The notes under the pieces are model-generated. The model was given only the letters and a program-made list of their open reading frames with translations, did no database searches and was not told the origin of the DNA. This document shows, one piece after another, positions 32,986 to 40,848 of a DNA stretch of 64,000 nt. Origin of the DNA: Streptomyces sp. NRRL F-525 (GTDB taxonomy: Bacteria > Actinomycetota > Actinomycetes > Streptomycetales > Streptomycetaceae); NCBI RefSeq assembly GCF_000716605.1, contig NZ_JNXE01000042.1, positions 62,001 to 126,000 of the forward strand. Reading direction: 5' to 3'. A program made the position numbers and the translations under genes. The first letter of the stretch is position 1. The number at the start of each line of letters is the position of its first letter.

Positions 32986-33063
32986 ATCCGTTATTCACGT
33001 GGGGTGCCGTCCGCGGTCCGTGAGACCCTTGAGGTCTGTTGACCGCCGACCGAAAGCCGCGTA

Positions 33064-33507
33064 GTGACCGCCACTGACCGCTCCATCGAGCTCATCTCCG
33101 CCGCCGCCCAGGCGGCCGCCGACAAGCTCGCGCACGACATCATCGCCTACGACGTCAGCGATGTGCTGTCGATCACGGACGCCTTCCTGCTGGCCTCCGC
33201 TCCCAACGACCGTCAGGTCAAGTCGATCGTCGACGAGATCGAGGAGCGGCTGAACAAGGAGCTCGGCGCCAAGCCGGTGCGCCGCGAGGGCGACCGCGAC
33301 GCCCGCTGGATCCTGCTCGACTACGTCGACATCGTCGTCCACGTCCAGCACAGCGAGGAGCGTGTCTTCTACGCCCTGGAGCGGCTGTGGAAGGACTGCC
33401 CCGAGCTGGACCTCCCGGCCGAGGCCGTGGCCACCCGCGGCAAGGCTACCGAGCACGCCAAGCTGCAGGCCGAGGAGGACACCTCCGAGTTCGGGGAGGT
33501 GCGGTGA
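33064..33507 (+). CDS. rsfS: Ribosome silencing factor RsfS (Iojap/DUF143)
   Basis: A 147-residue protein that binds uL14 and blocks subunit joining when nutrients are low. Conserved segments are SDVLSITDAFLLASAPNDRQV, RREGDRDARWILLDYVDIVVH and FYALERLWKDCPEL. About 30 charged residues extend beyond the usual end. GTG start. The stop overlaps the next start by GTGA. Confidence 0.95.
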   Translation: MTATDRSIELISAAAQAAADKLAHDIIAYDVSDVLSITDAFLLASAPNDRQVKSIVDEIEERLNKELGAKPVRREGDRDARWILLDYVDIVVHVQHSEERVFYALERLWKDCPELDLPAEAVATRGKATEHAKLQAEEDTSEFGEVR

Positions 33508-34169
33508 CCGCCGGGGCCGACGGCCGCAAGGCGGGCCGGGGCCGACGCGTCATCCTGTGGCGGCACGGCCAGACCGCGTGGAACGTGGAGCGCCGCTTCC
33601 AGGGCACCACGGACGTCGAGCTCACCGAGACGGGCATCGGCCAGGCCCGTCGCGCCGCCCGGCTGCTGGCCTCCCTCAAGCCGGACGCGATCGTCGCCTC
33701 CGACCTGAAGCGGGCGGCGAACACGGCCGCCGAGCTGGCCGCCCTCACCGACCTCGACATCACCCACGACGAGGGCCTGCGGGAGACCTACGCGGGCGTC
33801 TGGCAGGGGCTGACGCACGAGGAGATCATCGCCCGCCACGGCGAGGAGTACGCCGCGTGGAAGCGCGGGGAGCCGGTGCGCCGCGGCGGCGGCGAGCTGG
33901 AGACCGAGGTCGCCGACCGGGCCGCCCCCGTCGTGCTGCGGCACGCCGAGAAGCTGCCCGAGGACGGCACCCTCGTGGTGGTCAGCCACGGCGGCACGAT
34001 CCGCACCACCATCGGGCGTCTCCTCGGTCTGGAGTCCCAGCACTGGGAGAGTCTCGGCGGCCTCTCCAACTGCTGCTGGTCCGTGCTCGGCGAGGGTGCC
34101 CGCGGCTGGCGCCTGTTGGAACACAACGCCGGCACGCTCCCGGAACCGGTGCTCGGCGACGACGACTGA
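33504..34169 (+). CDS. Histidine phosphatase family protein (GpgP-like)
   Basis: A 221-residue phosphoglycerate-mutase-like phosphatase. The RHG motif at 20-22 (LWRHGQTAWN) gives the phosphorylated His21, SDLKRAANTA and ETYAGVWQGLT follow, and VVSHGGTIR holds the second catalytic His. Mycobacterial GpgP (Rv2419c), glucosyl-3-phosphoglycerate phosphatase, follows rsfS and nadD in the same order, so a sugar-phosphoglycerate phosphatase is a fair guess; general phosphatase is the safe call. GTG 33504 overlaps the rsfS stop, so translation is coupled. Confidence 0.88.
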   Translation: MTAGADGRKAGRGRRVILWRHGQTAWNVERRFQGTTDVELTETGIGQARRAARLLASLKPDAIVASDLKRAANTAAELAALTDLDITHDEGLRETYAGVWQGLTHEEIIARHGEEYAAWKRGEPVRRGGGELETEVADRAAPVVLRHAEKLPEDGTLVVVSHGGTIRTTIGRLLGLESQHWESLGGLSNCCWSVLGEGARGWRLLEHNAGTLPEPVLGDDD

Positions 34170-34197
34170 GCGGCCCTCCAGGGCCCCGACCCCGGAT

Positions 34198-34227
34198 TTC
34201 ACTTTCCGGCAGGTCGCAGGCTAAAGT
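34198..34227 (+). promoter_or_regulatory. Predicted tRNA promoter
   Basis: TTCACT (34198-34203) and TAAAGT (34222-34227) are separated by 18 bp and lie 35 bp before the mature tRNA-Ala 5' end. The second tRNA copy has a similar arrangement. Confidence 0.45.
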
Positions 34228-34262
34228 TCTTCTTGTTCGCCCGCCGAGCGGGAAGAACACAC

Positions 34263-34335
34263 GGGGCTATAGCTCAGTTGGTAGAGCGCCTGCATGGCAT
34301 GCAGGAGGTCAGGAGTTCAATTCTCCTTAGCTCCA
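34263..34335 (+). tRNA. tRNA-Ala (anticodon GGC), copy 1
   Basis: Acceptor stem GGGGCTA pairs with TAGCTCC (one G-U), D-arm GCTC...GAGC, anticodon arm CCTGC-ATGGCAT-GCAGG with anticodon GGC, and T-arm AGGAGTTCAATTCTCCT. The discriminator is A and CCA is not encoded. It reads Ala codon GCC, the commonest Ala codon in such genomes. Identical to the gene at 37450. Confidence 0.95.
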
Positions 34336-34391
34336 CAGATCGACACTCTTGAGTTGTCAAGGATCGAGAGTCGTCCACGATCGAATCGATG

Positions 34392-34433
34392 AGATCCCAT
34401 CCCTTTCAGGGGTGGGATCTTTTCTTTGCTGTC
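34392..34433. terminator. Terminator downstream of tRNA-Ala copy 1
   Basis: AGATCCCA (34392-34399) pairs with TGGGATCT (34423-34430), with CCC/GGG inside and TTT after. On the other strand it overlaps the last codons of the MmyB-type gene, so tRNA termination is encoded within a convergent reading frame. Confidence 0.8.
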
Positions 34434-35257
34434 AGCGCCTCCGCGCGCCGCCGAGTCTCCTCGTCGGCCGGGGTGTGGACCACGATCCGGCATTCCGGCA
34501 TGCCGTTGACCGACAACGACACCGACGTCATCCGCATCTCGCCCACCTCCGCGTGCCGGAACGTCTTCACCCGCTGCCCCGGCTCCGCCACGTCCCCGCT
34601 CTTCCACAGCCGCGTGAAGAGCGGGCTCGCCGCCGACAGCCCGCGTATGAACTCCTCCCAGACGGGCTCGCCGGTGTGCACTCCGTAGGCCGAGCGCAGC
34701 GTCGCCACCATCACCGGCAACTCCGGCCCCCGACACAGCAGCGGTGACTCCGCCTCCGGCACCGCGAACAGCCTCCACAGCGCGTTGGGCACCGGGCCGC
34801 CCGACAGTGGATCTATCCCGAACAGGTGCTGATAGACGGTGTTGGCGGCGAGGATGTCGTACCGCGAGTTGTAGACCACCGCCGGACGTGGCTCCAGGGC
34901 GTCGAGGATGCCCTGGATCTCCGGTCCCACTGTCTGCGCGATCGCTTCCGGAGGATGGGTGTACGGCACCTCGGCCAGGTGGTACAGATGCTCCCGCTCC
35001 GGCGCGTCGAGCCGGAGCGTGCGCGCCACGGCGTCCAGGACCTGCGCCGACGCGTTGATCGGACGCCCCTGTTCGAGCCAGGTGTACCAGGTGACGCCCA
35101 CTCCGGAGAGCTGCGCGACCTCCTCGCGGCGCAGTCCCGGCGTACGCCGTCGGAAGCCCGGCGGCATGCCGACGTCGTGCGGTGTCACCCTCGCGCGCCT
35201 GCTGCGCAGGAACGCGGCCAGCTCGGGCCGGCGGCGCTGTGTCGTCCCCATCCCCAT
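34406..35257 (-). CDS. MmyB-type helix-turn-helix regulator
   Basis: A 283-residue regulator like the one at 2516: XRE helix-turn-helix (LRREEVAQLSGVGVTWYTWL, about 40-60, then EQGRPINAS) followed by the MmyB domain (VKTFRHAEVGEMRMTSVSL near 230). I start it at ATG 35257 because GGGGGA lies 7 nt upstream; ATG 35272 is possible, and the open frame further upstream is not conserved sequence. It is divergent from the MFS exporter at 35367, the usual target of this type. Effector unknown. Confidence 0.88.
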   Translation of the reverse strand: MGMGTTQRRRPELAAFLRSRRARVTPHDVGMPPGFRRRTPGLRREEVAQLSGVGVTWYTWLEQGRPINASAQVLDAVARTLRLDAPEREHLYHLAEVPYTHPPEAIAQTVGPEIQGILDALEPRPAVVYNSRYDILAANTVYQHLFGIDPLSGGPVPNALWRLFAVPEAESPLLCRGPELPVMVATLRSAYGVHTGEPVWEEFIRGLSAASPLFTRLWKSGDVAEPGQRVKTFRHAEVGEMRMTSVSLSVNGMPECRIVVHTPADEETRRRAEALTAKKRSHP

Positions 35258-35366
35258 CGTCACATCCCCCATGTTCGACGCTCGACCTGCTCCCTGCCAG
35301 GTGCTGCCAGTACCAGCATCAGTGGGCTCTCGGCACCCGTACCGGAGCGCCCCCACGCTCGACCGC

Positions 35367-36836
35367 ATGACGACACCACCCCGGACGGAACCGGATTCCG
35401 CACCCGTCCCAACTCCTGCGACCAGTAAAGACCCTGGCACTGACAATCGCCGTGGGCCGCTGCTCGCGGTGCTGCTCGCGGCCCTGTTCATGGCGCTGCT
35501 CGACGTGTTCATCGTGAACGTCGCCGCCCCCACCATCGGCACCGAACTCCACGCGTCCGGCGCCGACCTGCAGCTCGTGATCGCCGGCTACACCATCACG
35601 TACTCGGTGCTGCTGATCACCGGCGCCCGGCTCGGCGACCGGCTCGGTCACGCCCGGGTCCACCTCGCCGGGCTCGCCCTCTTCACCGCGGCCTCGCTCG
35701 CCTGCGGTCTGGCACAGGGCTCCACGGAGCTGATCGTGTTCCGCCTGGTCCAGGGGACCGGCTCGGCGCTGATGCTCCCTCAGGTGCTGAGTCTGATCCA
35801 GCGACACTTCATCGGCGAGGCGCGGGTGCGGGCGCTCGGCCTGTACTCGGCGATCGTCGCCGTCGGCGCCGCGGCGGGGCAGATCGTCGGCGGCGTCCTC
35901 GTCAGCGCCGACCTGTTCGGCACGAGCTGGCGGCCGGTGTTCCTCGTCAACGTGCCCGTGGGCGTCGTACTCCTGTTCCTCGGCAGGCGCGTGCTCCCGA
36001 GGGACGGCGGGGCGGAGCCGGAGCGCGCGCGGGCCTTCGACGTGCCGGGGCTTGTGCTGCTCGCCTCGGCGGTCTCGCTGCTGACGGTTCCGCTGGTGCT
36101 GGGGCAGGAGGAGGGCTGGCCGCTGTGGTCGTGGCTGTCCCTGATCGCGGCGGCCGTCCTCTTCGCGTCGTTCTGCGCCTACGAATCCCGGCTCGCCCGG
36201 CGCGGGGGAGCCCCGCTGATCGCACCGCGTGTGCTGCGTCACCCGGGCATGGGTCTCGCCGTCTTCCGGATCCTGGCCGTGATGGCCGTCAACGCCGGTT
36301 TCCTGTTCGCGCTCACGCTGCACGTCCAGGGCGGCCTCGGCTTCAGCGCGCTGCGTGCGGGTCTCACCTTCGCGCCGACGGCGGTCGTGTTCGGGGTGGT
36401 CGGGCTGACCTGGCGCAGGTGGCCGGCGGCCTGGCAACGGGCGCTGACCCCGGTCGGATTCCTGATCACGATGCCGTCCGTCCTGGGAGTCGGCCTGGCG
36501 TTCGAAGGCGGTGACCGCGGCGGGGCCGTACTGTACGTGGCGTACGTCGGCGTGGGGGCCGGGCTCGCGCTCGCCTTCAGTCCGACGCTGACGCGGGCCC
36601 TGGCGACGGTGCGGCCCGAGGACGCGGCGGACGCCAGTGGTCTGCTCTCCACGGTCGCGCAGCTGGGTCAGCTGCTCGGGGTCGCGGTTTTCGGCACACT
36701 GTTCTTGAACCGGCTTGAGTCACTTGGGGCCCCGGGGGCGTATACCTCTGCGGAGGCGCTTTTGGCGTGCATGTTCGCGCTGGCGGGGACGGCCGCGGTG
36801 GGGGCCGTGTCCGGACTGGTACTGAGGCGTCGCTGA
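35367..36836 (+). CDS. MFS transporter, DHA2 (14-helix) drug exporter type
   Basis: A 489-residue proton-driven exporter. About 14 hydrophobic helices are visible. Motif A reads GARLGDRLGHARV after helix 2-3 (LITGARLGDRLG), motif C-like GAAAGQIVGGVL lies in helix 5, and LDVFIVNVAAPTI in helix 1 is the DHA2 signature. The EmrB/QacA family exports drugs or own metabolites. The ATG at 35367 begins the conserved protein; the long upstream open frame is antisense to the divergent regulator. Substrate unknown; regulation by the MmyB-type neighbour is likely. Confidence 0.92.
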   Translation: MTTPPRTEPDSAPVPTPATSKDPGTDNRRGPLLAVLLAALFMALLDVFIVNVAAPTIGTELHASGADLQLVIAGYTITYSVLLITGARLGDRLGHARVHLAGLALFTAASLACGLAQGSTELIVFRLVQGTGSALMLPQVLSLIQRHFIGEARVRALGLYSAIVAVGAAAGQIVGGVLVSADLFGTSWRPVFLVNVPVGVVLLFLGRRVLPRDGGAEPERARAFDVPGLVLLASAVSLLTVPLVLGQEEGWPLWSWLSLIAAAVLFASFCAYESRLARRGGAPLIAPRVLRHPGMGLAVFRILAVMAVNAGFLFALTLHVQGGLGFSALRAGLTFAPTAVVFGVVGLTWRRWPAAWQRALTPVGFLITMPSVLGVGLAFEGGDRGGAVLYVAYVGVGAGLALAFSPTLTRALATVRPEDAADASGLLSTVAQLGQLLGVAVFGTLFLNRLESLGAPGAYTSAEALLACMFALAGTAAVGAVSGLVLRRR

Positions 36837-36905
36837 CCGTATTGGTCCGGCCGTGGCAGAATCAAACGGCCGGAAGGGGGCGCGGCCCGACGGGAGGGAG
36901 TAGCG

Positions 36906-37079
36906 ATGCCTGCGAGCATCATCGAGGAGGTCGACCACCTCTTCGATGCGGCGTTGATACGGGATACGATCACCCGCCTGAGCTGCCCTTCCTGCGGTTC
37001 CGCCCACGTGGCCCAAGTCCTCGGTGACAACGGCGGAGTTTCCTACGTGTGCACGGCCTGCGGCCACAGCTGGAGCTGA
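36906..37079 (+). CDS. 57-residue protein with CxxC pairs
   Basis: A tiny protein, MPASIIEEVDHLFDAALIRD then LSCPSCGSAHVAQV and YVCTACGHSWS at the end. The two CxxC knuckles, 24 residues apart, form a zinc-ribbon. GGGAGGGAG precedes the ATG. The next gene starts 3 bp after its stop and is also Cys-rich, so they form a two-gene unit. Function unknown. Zinc ribbons of this size often bind nucleic acids or partner proteins. Confidence 0.7.
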   Translation: MPASIIEEVDHLFDAALIRDTITRLSCPSCGSAHVAQVLGDNGGVSYVCTACGHSWS

Positions 37080-37082
37080 TCG

Positions 37083-37316
37083 ATGGGTGCACACAGGCGA
37101 AAGTGCGACTGGTGCGGCAGTGGTACGCCGATCGTCCGCGACATGGAACCGGTGAATCCCGACTACCAGTACTGGTGCGAGGAGTGCGCGCGGGCGCTGA
37201 TCATAAAAGGCGACCCGATCGAGACGTACCGCGAACTCGAGGGCGAGCCGATCTACGGTCGACTCCTGGAAGAGCACTGCACGTTGAAACGGTTCTATTC
37301 CTTCGTCACCGCTTGA
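37083..37316 (+). CDS. 77-residue protein with CxxC pairs
   Basis: Sequence starts MGAHRRKCDWCGSGTPIV; a second pair is in YQYWCEECARAL (about 30-41), so a zinc site with CxxC-x20-CxxC is likely. A further Cys is in EEHCTLKRF. It is translated from an ATG 3 bp after the 57-residue gene. No named domain. It lies just before the second tRNA-Ala. Confidence 0.72.
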   Translation: MGAHRRKCDWCGSGTPIVRDMEPVNPDYQYWCEECARALIIKGDPIETYRELEGEPIYGRLLEEHCTLKRFYSFVTA

Positions 37317-37381
37317 CCATGGCCGGGACCCCGCGAGGAGGTCCCGGCGATCACGGTCATGGTGGCGGGGACGGAAACGAT

Positions 37382-37411
37382 TTGGTGGTCCAGAGGGTCC
37401 ACCGGTAATGT
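37382..37411 (+). promoter_or_regulatory. Predicted promoter of tRNA-Ala copy 2
   Basis: TTGGTG (37382-37387) and TAATGT (37406-37411) are separated by 18 bp and lie 38 bp before the tRNA. The boxes differ from those of copy 1 although spacing is the same, so the promoter was not part of the recent identity between copies. Confidence 0.45.
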
Positions 37412-37449
37412 TGGCGTCGCCGCCGGGGAGACCCGGTAGGACACGGCAC

Positions 37450-37522
37450 GGGGCTATAGCTCAGTTGGTAGAGCGCCTGCATGGCATGCAGGAGGTCAGG
37501 AGTTCAATTCTCCTTAGCTCCA
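37450..37522 (+). tRNA. tRNA-Ala (anticodon GGC), copy 2
   Basis: Identical over all 73 bases to the tRNA at 34263, with the same cloverleaf and GGC anticodon. Identity extends 3 bases upstream and 4 downstream and then ends. CCA is not encoded. Confidence 0.95.
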
Positions 37523-37530
37523 CAGAAGTC

Positions 37531-37564
37531 GAAGGCGGGTCATCCCTCGGGATGACCCGCCTTC
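37531..37564 (+). terminator. Terminator after tRNA-Ala copy 2
   Basis: GAAGGCGGGTCATCCC and GGGATGACCCGCCTTC are exact reverse complements with a 2-nt gap (in effect a 15-bp stem and 4-nt loop). Very strong stem, 8 bp after the tRNA. Confidence 0.85.
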
Positions 37565-37596
37565 GGTGTGTTCAGGGGCAGTTGACGCCGTTCACG

Positions 37597-37643
37597 GAAC
37601 AGCGGGCCGCACCCTTCTTAAAGAAGAGGGCGGCCCGCTGTTC
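37597..37643 (-). terminator. Terminator of the NuoF-like gene
   Basis: GAACAGCGGGCCGC (37597-37610) pairs perfectly with GCGGCCCGCTGTTC (37630-37643), and CTTCTT/AAGAAG forms an inner stem. It starts 6 bp after the stop of the minus-strand gene and can act on both strands. Confidence 0.8.
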
Positions 37644-37649
37644 GTGCGC

Positions 37650-39263
37650 TCAGCGGCCGAGGGCCCGCCGGCCGCGGCCCTGGGAGAGGACCGGCAGGTT
37701 GCGGGACGGACCCTTGTCCCGCGCGGTCTCCTCCTCCAGGCGTAGCGCGAGCGCGGGGCAACGGCGCACCGCGCGGAGCGCCTTCGCCTCCGCGTAGCGA
37801 GGTACCTGGGCCTGCGCGACGGTGGGGAAGCCGTCGGCGCCGAGCTCGAAGACCTCGGGGAGGATGTCCGCGCACAGACCGTGGCCCCGGCACAGCGTCC
37901 AGTCGACGTAGATCTTCTGACGGCTGGGGCCGTTGTCCTCGGGCTCCGCGCCGCTGGTGATGCCCGCGGGGAGCTGGCCGCCCTCGAAGAGCGGCAGAAC
38001 GCCCTCCACGGGCCTTCCGCAGCCGTTTCCGAGGACGTGGGCGGCGAGGTCGTCCGTGAACGCCTTGATGGTCGACTCCAGGAACATCGCGGAGCCGTCC
38101 GGGTGCGAGCACGCGCCGCGCCGCTTCACGGCCTTGGCGACCTGCTTGAGCGCCTCCAGGGCGGCCGGGCCGCCGCCGTTGAGGATGTCCTCCATGCCGC
38201 GCGCGGCGGCGGGCAGACCGAGGTAGCAGGGACCGCACTGTCCCGCGCTCTCGTCGGCCAGCCACTGGGCCACGCGCAGCGACTCGCCCAGCGGGCAGGT
38301 CTCCTGGGTGATCGGCATGATGGCGCCCGCGCCGAGCGCACCGCCCACCGCGTCCAGGGAGTTGCGGGAGACGATCGCCTCGTTGACCGTCGCCGCGTCG
38401 ATCCACTTGCCGTGGTAACCGCCCGTCAGCACACCCTGGGGGACCGGCGGGGCGCCGGCCAACTGCAGGACGTAGCGCAGCGGTACGCCTGTGGGGACCT
38501 CGATCACCATGGGGCGCGCGACCGCCCCGGAGACCGTGAGCATGACGGTGCCGGGCTCGTCGTAGAGGCCGGTGTTGCCGTAGCGCTCGGGGCCGATGCG
38601 GGCGGCGATGGCGAGTTGGGCGAACGTCTCAGCGTTCGAGAGCAGGGTCGGGGCGCCGCCGACGCCGTTCTGGGAGGCGCTGACCTTGCGGCCGGGCGGG
38701 ATCGCCGGGCCGCCGTCGATCGAGCGGATCAGCGATGCCGCGGCGCCGGTGACCATGCGGACCGGGTTGCGCTGGACGAACGCCTTCAGTGCCGAACGGC
38801 GGGTGTTGCTCAGGCCGCGTTCCGAGAGCGCGGCCTCCATGGAGCGCTGCGTCGACTCACGGGTGACCCCCACCACGAGCGTGCGGGCACCCAGGGCCTC
38901 GGCGACCAGGAGGGCGCCGTCCAGGATGAGGTGCGGGGCACGGTTGATGAGCACCGTGTCCTTGCGGCAGGCCGGCTCGTCCTCACTGCCGTTGACGACG
39001 ACGACCGGCCGTACACCGCGTTTGATCGCCGCCTCGGCGACCGAGCGCAGCTTCTTGTGGAAGGGGAAGCCCGCGCCGCCGCGGCCCTTCAGGTTGATGG
39101 CCTCGGAGAGCTTCGCGAGCTGCTCCCCGCCCATCGGTTCGAGCGGCCCGTGCACCTTGAGGTGCATGGGCAGGTCGAGTCTCTCGACAAGGTCGAAGCC
39201 TGACGTGAGCTGAGGAAGCCCGACGACGCGGACTTCTGGGACGTCGGGCAGGGCCTCGTTCAC
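37650..39263 (-). CDS. NuoF-like FMN/Fe-S protein with C-terminal ferredoxin
   Basis: A 537-residue soluble redox protein. GRGGAGFPFHKK (60-71) is the FMN/NADH loop of NuoF; NGSEDEPACRKD follows. The SLBB-like middle leads to the Fe-S domain, where NuoF has ESCGxCxPC; here it is ESAGQCGPC (about 341-349), so the first Cys is Ala, leaving three (the last in RGACSHPDG near 385). The C-terminus (about 450-515) is a small ferredoxin, WTLCRGHGLC and RRCPALAL, with three or four Cys as in cytochrome P450 partners. GTG at 39263 overlaps the upstream stop by GTGA and follows GGAGG. It likely passes electrons from NAD(P)H to the upstream membrane protein. Confidence 0.85.
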   Translation of the reverse strand: MNEALPDVPEVRVVGLPQLTSGFDLVERLDLPMHLKVHGPLEPMGGEQLAKLSEAINLKGRGGAGFPFHKKLRSVAEAAIKRGVRPVVVVNGSEDEPACRKDTVLINRAPHLILDGALLVAEALGARTLVVGVTRESTQRSMEAALSERGLSNTRRSALKAFVQRNPVRMVTGAAASLIRSIDGGPAIPPGRKVSASQNGVGGAPTLLSNAETFAQLAIAARIGPERYGNTGLYDEPGTVMLTVSGAVARPMVIEVPTGVPLRYVLQLAGAPPVPQGVLTGGYHGKWIDAATVNEAIVSRNSLDAVGGALGAGAIMPITQETCPLGESLRVAQWLADESAGQCGPCYLGLPAAARGMEDILNGGGPAALEALKQVAKAVKRRGACSHPDGSAMFLESTIKAFTDDLAAHVLGNGCGRPVEGVLPLFEGGQLPAGITSGAEPEDNGPSRQKIYVDWTLCRGHGLCADILPEVFELGADGFPTVAQAQVPRYAEAKALRAVRRCPALALRLEEETARDKGPSRNLPVLSQGRGRRALGR

Positions 39264-40594
39264 CTATAGCCTCCGGAAGGCGTGTTCCAAGGTTCGCCCG
39301 AGCCGCCCTGCGCGTCGAAGTCGTACGAAGCGTTGGGCGTTTGACCAGTGGCGGGACCGCTGTTGTACGTGTCATTGGGGTTGTACGTACCGGAGGCACC
39401 GTTCGACTCACCGGTGTCGTACACGTATCCCTCGCCGTACCCGCCCGTGTTCGCGTTGTTGTTGTACGTCGGGATGTTGTACCCGGTGTCCTGGAGCGGG
39501 TCGTAGGCCGACGGGGGCGCCTCGCCGACCGGCGGCGGCGACGGGACCGGCCAGCTCCCGGAGGTGCTGCCGCCGCTGTCCACGCGCGGGGCCGCCTGCG
39601 TGTTCTGCATGTCCATCGGCACGTTCATGCGCGAGGTCTGGTCGGTGACGTACGGCATCTGACCGGTGGACTCCGGTGTGGCGGTGCGGTAGGCGGCCGC
39701 GAAACTGTTCGTGTCGGGCTCCGGGGTCATGGACCTCGTCTCGTACGCGCCGGCGGGGTCCACGCGCGGGACCGACCCGGTGTCGGTGAACGAGGGCTGC
39801 CGCGCGGCCCGTCGGCCCTCGGCCGGACGCCGGTTCTCGAAGCCCGGCTGCGCGGACTCGCCCGCGCGGCCCCGGCTCGCGTCGAGTTCGTCGAGACCGG
39901 GCCGCTCCTCGTTGCCCAGGAGCATGGCGACCCTGTTGGCGAACTTCCGCTTGAACGGGCGGGGAGCCGAGCGCAGGGCGAGGGCGGCGGCGACCCCGAC
40001 CAGGCACAGCTCGTACGAGATCATGAAGAACGGCTTCGCCGCGCGGCCCGCGAACAGGCCATGGACCAGCGCCGCGCACCAGGCCGGGTAGGCCAGCATG
40101 TGCATCGCGCGCCAGCGGGCGGCGACCGGCGCGGGGGACGCGAACTGGTTGCGCAGGGCGCCGGTGATGCCCACGAAGATCATGAGCAGGCCGCCCAGGG
40201 AACCGAGGCCGATGAGCCCGGCGCTGCCCTTCACGCCGAGGCTGAAGGGGATCAGCGCGGCGATCAGGACGGTGTGGTCGAGCGCCAGCTTGACCGTGAT
40301 GTGCACCACGAGGAACGCGATCGAGCCGACGGCGGTCACCCGGTGGATGCCCTGCGCCACGATCCGCTGGCGGATGTTGAGGATGACCCGGTCCTGGGCG
40401 ACGAGCCCCCAGATCACCGAGCAGGAGAGGGAGACGAGCGAGAGAACGCCCGCACCGAAGTTGAGGAAGTCCTGTACCTGGCTGCCTCCGGCCAGCACGA
40501 ACACGGGTATGAAGATCAGGACGACGAGGCTCACCACGCCATAGGCCGAGCGGCCCGGCTTGGGGAGCGAACTGGTACTACGACGAGCGTTCAT
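39260..40594 (-). CDS. Ferric reductase-like membrane protein with disordered tail
   Basis: A 444-residue protein. Residues about 15-210 hold six hydrophobic helices with His pairs in the pattern of ferric reductase/cytochrome b-type proteins: GIHRVTAVGSIAFLVVHITVK, LDHTVL and RAMHMLAYPAWCAALVH. These could bind one or two haems. From about 235 to the end is a hydrophilic Gly/Asn/Tyr/Pro-rich tail, probably cytoplasmic, ending in YDFDAQGGSGEPWNTPS. The conserved start is ATG 40594. Its stop overlaps the NuoF-like gene, so the two are made together and probably form one electron-transfer unit. The electron acceptor is unknown. Confidence 0.8.
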   Translation of the reverse strand: MNARRSTSSLPKPGRSAYGVVSLVVLIFIPVFVLAGGSQVQDFLNFGAGVLSLVSLSCSVIWGLVAQDRVILNIRQRIVAQGIHRVTAVGSIAFLVVHITVKLALDHTVLIAALIPFSLGVKGSAGLIGLGSLGGLLMIFVGITGALRNQFASPAPVAARWRAMHMLAYPAWCAALVHGLFAGRAAKPFFMISYELCLVGVAAALALRSAPRPFKRKFANRVAMLLGNEERPGLDELDASRGRAGESAQPGFENRRPAEGRRAARQPSFTDTGSVPRVDPAGAYETRSMTPEPDTNSFAAAYRTATPESTGQMPYVTDQTSRMNVPMDMQNTQAAPRVDSGGSTSGSWPVPSPPPVGEAPPSAYDPLQDTGYNIPTYNNNANTGGYGEGYVYDTGESNGASGTYNPNDTYNSGPATGQTPNASYDFDAQGGSGEPWNTPSGGYR

Positions 40595-40670
40595 GGGGGC
40601 AACTCCGAGCAGTATCGGGAAAGCGGTCCCGCTGCCGAACTCTAAGTGGCTCCATACCGGTGGGTACGAG

Positions 40671-40697
40671 GTTTGAGTTATTGCGTTGTTATCAAAC
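40671..40697. promoter_or_regulatory. AT-rich inverted repeat upstream of the redox operon
   Basis: GTTTGA (40671-40676) and TCAAAC (40692-40697) are inverted repeats with a 15-nt AT-rich spacer in an otherwise GC-rich 250-bp gap between the redox operon and the leucine leader. It lies 77 bp upstream of the ferric reductase-like start. Candidate operator or promoter of the minus-strand genes. Confidence 0.4.
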
Positions 40698-40833
40698 GAC
40701 AATGCGCTTGCTGTGATGTCCCGTAGTGGGTGGTACGCGAAGGTAATCCTTGAACCGGGGTCAGTCCACGCCGGTGTGGACAGGGTGCCAAGGGTGATAC
40801 GGAAGCGCGTCGCGTTGTGCTCAAGGGCTGCGG

Positions 40834-40848
40834 TACTCTGACGCCATG
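40834..40848 (+). promoter_or_regulatory. Predicted -10 box of the leucine leader
   Basis: TACTCT (40834-40839) ends 7 nt before the ATG of the leader peptide at 40846, so the leader mRNA would be leaderless. Identical spacing occurs at 26806 and 27477. Confidence 0.5.

Noticed and set aside
32900..33063. Further small gene between the LCP-like gene and rsfS
   Set aside because: The gap is occupied by a stable terminator and shows no start with ribosome site.
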